DNA of 64,000 bases from the NCBI RefSeq assembly GCF_036370855.1, contig NW_026991398.1, positions 620,001 through 684,000 of the forward strand, in the 5' to 3' direction. Origin of the DNA: Dromaius novaehollandiae (Eukaryota; Chordata; Aves; Casuariiformes; Dromaiidae). Position 1 is the first letter of the stretch; each line of letters opens with the position of its first letter. Positions 59,970 to 64,000 of the stretch are shown here, piece after piece. Under the pieces are notes generated by a model that had not been told where the DNA came from, did not search any database, and was given only the letters and a program-made list of their open reading frames with translations. Made by a program: the position numbers and the translations under genes.

Positions 59970-60600
59970 GAAAGATTCGCTGGATGACGGTACTTAGCGT
60001 GGAAGAACCCTCTGGATGTCACCTAGTCCCACCCCCTGCTCTCTCAGAGGGAACTACAGGAGCTTGCTCAGGGGCTTGCCCCAGTTGCACATAGTCCACA
60101 GACACGCTGAGAGTGCGCTCCATCCCATGGCCCAGGACATTCATGAAGATATTGAATAGTGTTGCCCCATGTGCTGATGATCACTGAGGGATACTACTAG
60201 TAACCAGCCACCAGTTGGACCTTGTGCCACTGATCACAGCATTTTGGCCCAATGGTCCAGCCCATTTTCCACCTGCCTTACTGTCCATTTATGCAGTGCT
60301 TTGGACTGGCTTGTCACCATCTTCAAGGCAAAGCCCTGTGCACTCCAGCCACCCCTTTGCACAGAGCACACCTTCACCTCCTCGCCACCCCAGCCTGCCT
60401 TCCCCAGGAGCTCATTTTCATCCTGCCATGTGAACTGTCTGCCAGATGTGTGTAATCCCATGGGGACAGGGAAGAAGAAGGTTCAAGTGCAGGGGTACGG
60501 GAGATGCCAGTAAAGGGGATATGGCTTGGATGTTGAATGTGGGATCCAGAAGAGAGGAGGCCTCAGAAGGGGGCAGTGGAAGAGAAAGGCAAAGGTGACA
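59970..60600. other. Flank between palindrome and terminal array; CR1-like remnant
   Basis: The stretch 60,005-60,310 reads like a minus-strand CR1 remnant, with CACCTAGTCCCACCCCCTGC and later TGGTCCAGCCCATTTTCC. The rest shows no repeat partner and no convincing frame. Confidence 0.4.
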
Positions 60601-63600
60601 CAGCTGTGATGCTGATGGTGAGGTCACTCCTTTTACAGGAACCTCACTGGCCAGCATCTGGAAGGAGCCATTCTGAGGACAAGAAGCACATCACACCACC
60701 ACTCATCCCAGGCAACACAAGATATGGGTGGAAGGGCAGGGAGAGGCAGGCAAAGAGGACACGGCTGCTATGTTGATTGTGAGGTCCTACCCATAGGCCT
60801 CTTTCTTGCCCCTCACTTGCAGAGACAGGAGTGACCTCACAGTCACCTTCACAGCCATGTGCCTCAAACTGGCCTTTGAGATTTTGAGACTCAGCCTGTC
60901 AGAAACCAGCACCCTCACCATCATCTTCCAAGCCCAGGTGCCTGCTAATATGTCAGCTTCTTGGATGGACATGATCCACCTATGCACATGCTGCCATCCA
61001 ATCAGGTACTAAGTGAGGTCAGAAGCGACCCCACAGTCAAAATCCAACCCATGTGCCTGCTGCTGGCCTATCAGGCACTCAGGCAGAAGTGACCTCAGAA
61101 ACACCTGCCTGAGGCCTGAGCCACAGGCTGACCTATCAGCTGCTCAGACAGAAGTCACCTCACAAGCATCAAGCCAAGGTGCCTGCTGCCAGCCCTTCTG
61201 CTTCTCTCATGGACATGACCCAGCTATTTTCTTGCTGCTATCCAATCAGGTGTTATGGCAGAGGTGACTTCTCAATCAACATCCAAGACACGTGCCTCCT
61301 GATGGCCTATCAATAGCTGAGACTGCAGTGACTTCACAGTCACCCTCACTGCCAGGTGCTTCTTACTGGCCTTTCAGCTACTCAGTTACAAGTGACTGCA
61401 CAATGAACATCCAAGCTGTACACTTGCTGCTGGCCTCTCAGCTGCACAGACAGAGGTGACTTCACAGGCACTTCCCCACCCATGTGCTGCTGCTGGTCCA
61501 TCATCTTCAGCGATAGAAGGGGCATCACTGTCACCTTCACGGCCACGCTCCTCCTCTTATCTTAGGAGCTTCTGAGACACAATTCACCTAAGAATAACTT
61601 TGCTGCCCATCAGCCTCTCAGTGGCCCATCAGCTGATCACATACAAAGAACCTCACAATCAACTTCCAAGCCCAGGGCCAGCTGCTGGCCTTTCACCTTC
61701 CCTGATGGACATGAGGACACAGCTCTGTGCCACCTGCTACCCTGCTACCCATCCATGTGCCTACTACTGGTCTTCCAGCTGTTTGGGCAGAATTGACCTC
61801 ACATGCACATGTCCCAGTCATGAGCCTGCTGCTAGCCTATCAGAGGCTGAGACAGAAGTGACTTCACCACTACTTTCCCAGCAACGTGACTGCTCCTGGC
61901 CCATCACCTGCAGACACAGAAGTGACCTCACACTCACCTTCATGGCAATGATGTGCCTCAAACTGGCCTTTGAACTTTGGAGCCTATCAGCCTGTCAGAT
62001 ACCAGCACCCTCCTCATCATCTTCCAAGCCCGTGTCAGCTTCTCAGATGGACATGACACGGCTATGTGTCTGCTGCCATCCAATCAGGTATTCAGGCAGA
62101 AGTGTCTTCATAAAAAACATATAAGCTGTGTGCCTGCTCCTGGCTTATCCAGTAACAAGGCAGAAGTGACCTCACAGACAGGTTCCCACCCATGTGCTTG
62201 CTCCTGGCCCATCACCTGCAGACACAGAAGTGACCTCACAGTCCCCTGCATGGTCCTGTCTCCTAAGGGCCTACAAGCTCCTGAGACACAATCCTCTCCT
62301 ACAATACAGCCATGATACAACAGCTGTCTGCACTGCCATTCAGAGGGACCTCAGCAGGCTGGAGAAATGGGCAGAGAGGAACCTCATGAAGTTCCACAAA
62401 GGGAAATGGGATGTCTCACACCAGGACACATTGAGTGCCAATGGGCTGGAAAGCAGCTTGGCAGAGAAGGACCTACCTGGGGGCCCTGGGAGGCAGCATG
62501 TAGCAGCATAAGCCAGCAACACGTCCACATGGCAAGGGCAGTCCATGGCTTCCTGGGCTGCATTAGGGACAGCACCACACATGGCAGCAGCCAGGGCACC
62601 CCCAAGGGCTCCAAAACACACACAGACCAACTCTCCAGCCCTTCCATTCCCTTCCACTCCTCCAAAACCTTCCAACAGGCATTTCCTCTCAACAGCCACT
62701 CACAGCCCTGCACTGCTCACTTCCCACCTCCAGGAATCAAAGGACAGAGATTCTTCAGCTCTTGGAGAAAAATCTCAGAAGCCCCCTGGTATTTTGATGT
62801 GGAAGAATATTCCGCAGCACACCAACATATAAAATCAGAGATTGCCAATGTCACTGCTCACACAAGCACTTCACTCATTTAGCAGAATAAAAATTCTAGC
62901 TGGACTCCCTCATCCACCAGCAGCAGGCTGTAAGCCTGTACTTAGGAAGAAGTGCATGGTTAAAGTCCACGTCTGCATTCACCAGTGAACGTCATCCACA
63001 TTTTAAACGTAGCAGTACTAATTCATGATGAGGCAGTGGAATAACTTTTGTGACAGATGGTGTGGAATATTATTATCTGCTTCTGCTTGATTTACTAATA
63101 CTGATTTTAGAAGTGAGCTCACCGTCAACATCCAAGCCATGTGCTTAGCAGCTGCTCAGATAGAAGTGACCTCACAAGTCCACACCCCCACCAGCTGCCT
63201 GCTGATGGCCTATGGGCTTCAGAGACACAAGTTGCCTCAAAATACCTTCCCCAGCCACCAACATGCTGCTGCCCTACCAGGTACTCTGACCAAAGAGACC
63301 TCATGATCTGCTTCCACACCCATCTGCCTGCTGCTGGCCTATCAGGCACCAAGGCAGAAGGAACCTCACAAGCAAATGCCCAAGCCATTAGCCAAGTGCT
63401 AGCCTTGCAGAGACAAGTGACCTCACAGCAACTCTCCCAGCAATGTGCCTCCACACAGTCTGTCAGGCACTGAGACAGAGCTCAGCTCACAAACATTTCC
63501 CCGCCACGTGCCTGCTGCTGGCCTCCCTGCTGCTCTGGAGGAAATGACCTCAAAGTCACTTCCCAGCAAGGGGCCTGCTACTGGCCTATCACAGACAGAC

Positions 63601-64000
63601 ACAAAACTGACCTCCCAAGCACATTCCCCACTTCACAGCCTGCTGCTGGCCTATCAGCTTCTCACCCAGAAGGCACCTCACAGGCACCTTTACAGCCAGG
63701 CACCTGCTGCAGCCCCAGAGGCTGCTGGGACAGGAGGGACCTCCGAGTCAGTTCCAGGCCAGGTGCCAGCTGCTCTGTCTGCAGTGACCTCCCAAGGAAC
63801 TTCCCAGGCAGGGGCCTGCTGCTGGCCTATCAGGGACTCAGAAGGAGATGACCTCACAGTCCCCTTCACAGCCACGTGCCTGTCACTGGCCCTTTCCTCC
63901 CAGAGACAGATCCACTCCCAGGGAAACCTGGCCCTGGACTGCCCCCACCCCCACAGGATTCTTGGTGCTCAGCCCCAGGACCCACGAGTCCTGGCTGTCA
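60600..64000. repeat. Degenerate tandem array, unit about 60-70 bp, runs off the window
   Basis: Units repeat the order GTGCCTGCTGCTGGCCTATCA, then a CAGACAGAAG part, then GTGACCTCACAGTCACC, then a CCAGCC part. The TGACCTCA core or a one- or two-base variant recurs roughly every 60-70 bases, for example near 60,833, 61,091, 61,155, 61,335, 61,458, 61,795, 61,925, 62,168, 62,230, 63,165, 63,418, 63,545, 63,670 and 63,849. The array is split by a CR1 fragment and about 0.5 kb of other sequence (62,280-63,110). All frames carry stops in most units, so it is not coding. Confidence 0.85.
62275..62620 (+). mobile_element. CR1 fragment inside the terminal array
   Basis: The plus-strand reading gives RDLSRLEKWAERNLMKFHKG, a CR1 reverse-transcriptase C-terminal text, followed by a LAEKDL stretch. 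It is short and diverged and interrupts the tandem array. Confidence 0.65.

Larger units (their letters stand above)
47600..59970. repeat. Large palindrome, right arm (uninterrupted)
   Basis: This arm is the reverse complement of the left arm. It passes without a break through the point where the left arm is interrupted: sequence equal to 29,640-29,676 lies at about 59,560-59,600, directly next to the equivalent of 33,440 at about 59,540. It carries OR-C, the leader block, a CR1 and S copy 4. Confidence 0.78.

Overview
This is a vertebrate window, almost certainly from a bird. It has intron-rich genes with GT-AG junctions, CR1 LINE fragments ending in the usual CR1 3' tail, and olfactory receptors of the expanded avian OR14-like (gamma-c) type. 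All identifications come from reading the sequence; no search or alignment program was run. Percent identities and repeat edges are estimates by eye.

Region by region. (1) 1-4.9 kb: the last four coding exons of a plus-strand gene whose C-terminus reads as TMEM209, then its 3' UTR. (2) 5.1-7.1 kb: a very GC-rich block with two minisatellites (5.39-6.23 and 6.38-6.84 kb) around a CpG-dense candidate promoter. (3) 7.1-12.3 kb: an 18-exon plus-strand gene for a CAX-type cation/H+ exchanger of the cax1/Vnx1 kind. Every splice phase agrees, but exon 6 carries an in-frame TAG. (4) 12.3-15.75 kb: no identified gene. (5) 15.75-60 kb: a repeat-rich olfactory receptor (OR) cluster. Three related OR-bearing segments are present: A (about 20.2-27.4 kb, plus), B (about 37.6-44.4 kb, plus) and C (about 55.4-48.4 kb, minus). 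OR-A is intact, OR-B is a pseudogene with a 253-bp frameshifting deletion, and OR-C has a full seven-helix frame but has lost the usual start codon. B and C lie in the arms of a large imperfect palindrome (about 29.27-45.0 and 47.6-59.97 kb, axis near 46.4 kb). Its left arm is interrupted by a 3.75-kb insertion. That insertion contains an inverted copy (29.68-32.57 kb) of the block at 15.76-18.71 kb. An endogenous retrovirus fragment with an open integrase frame (minus, about 18.7-20.2 kb) truncates segment A. (6) 60.6-64.0 kb: a degenerate tandem array of roughly 60-70 bp units, broken by a CR1 fragment near 62.3 kb and running to the window edge.

The genes do not form a pathway. TMEM209 (nuclear envelope), the CAX exchanger (vacuole/lysosome-type Ca2+ or monovalent cation/H+ exchange in relatives) and the ORs (odorant GPCRs) are functionally independent neighbours. 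The most notable points are the CAX gene with a single internal stop that coincides with a possible splice acceptor, the palindromic OR cluster with uneven arm divergence, and the terminal array carrying a repeated TGACCTCA core.
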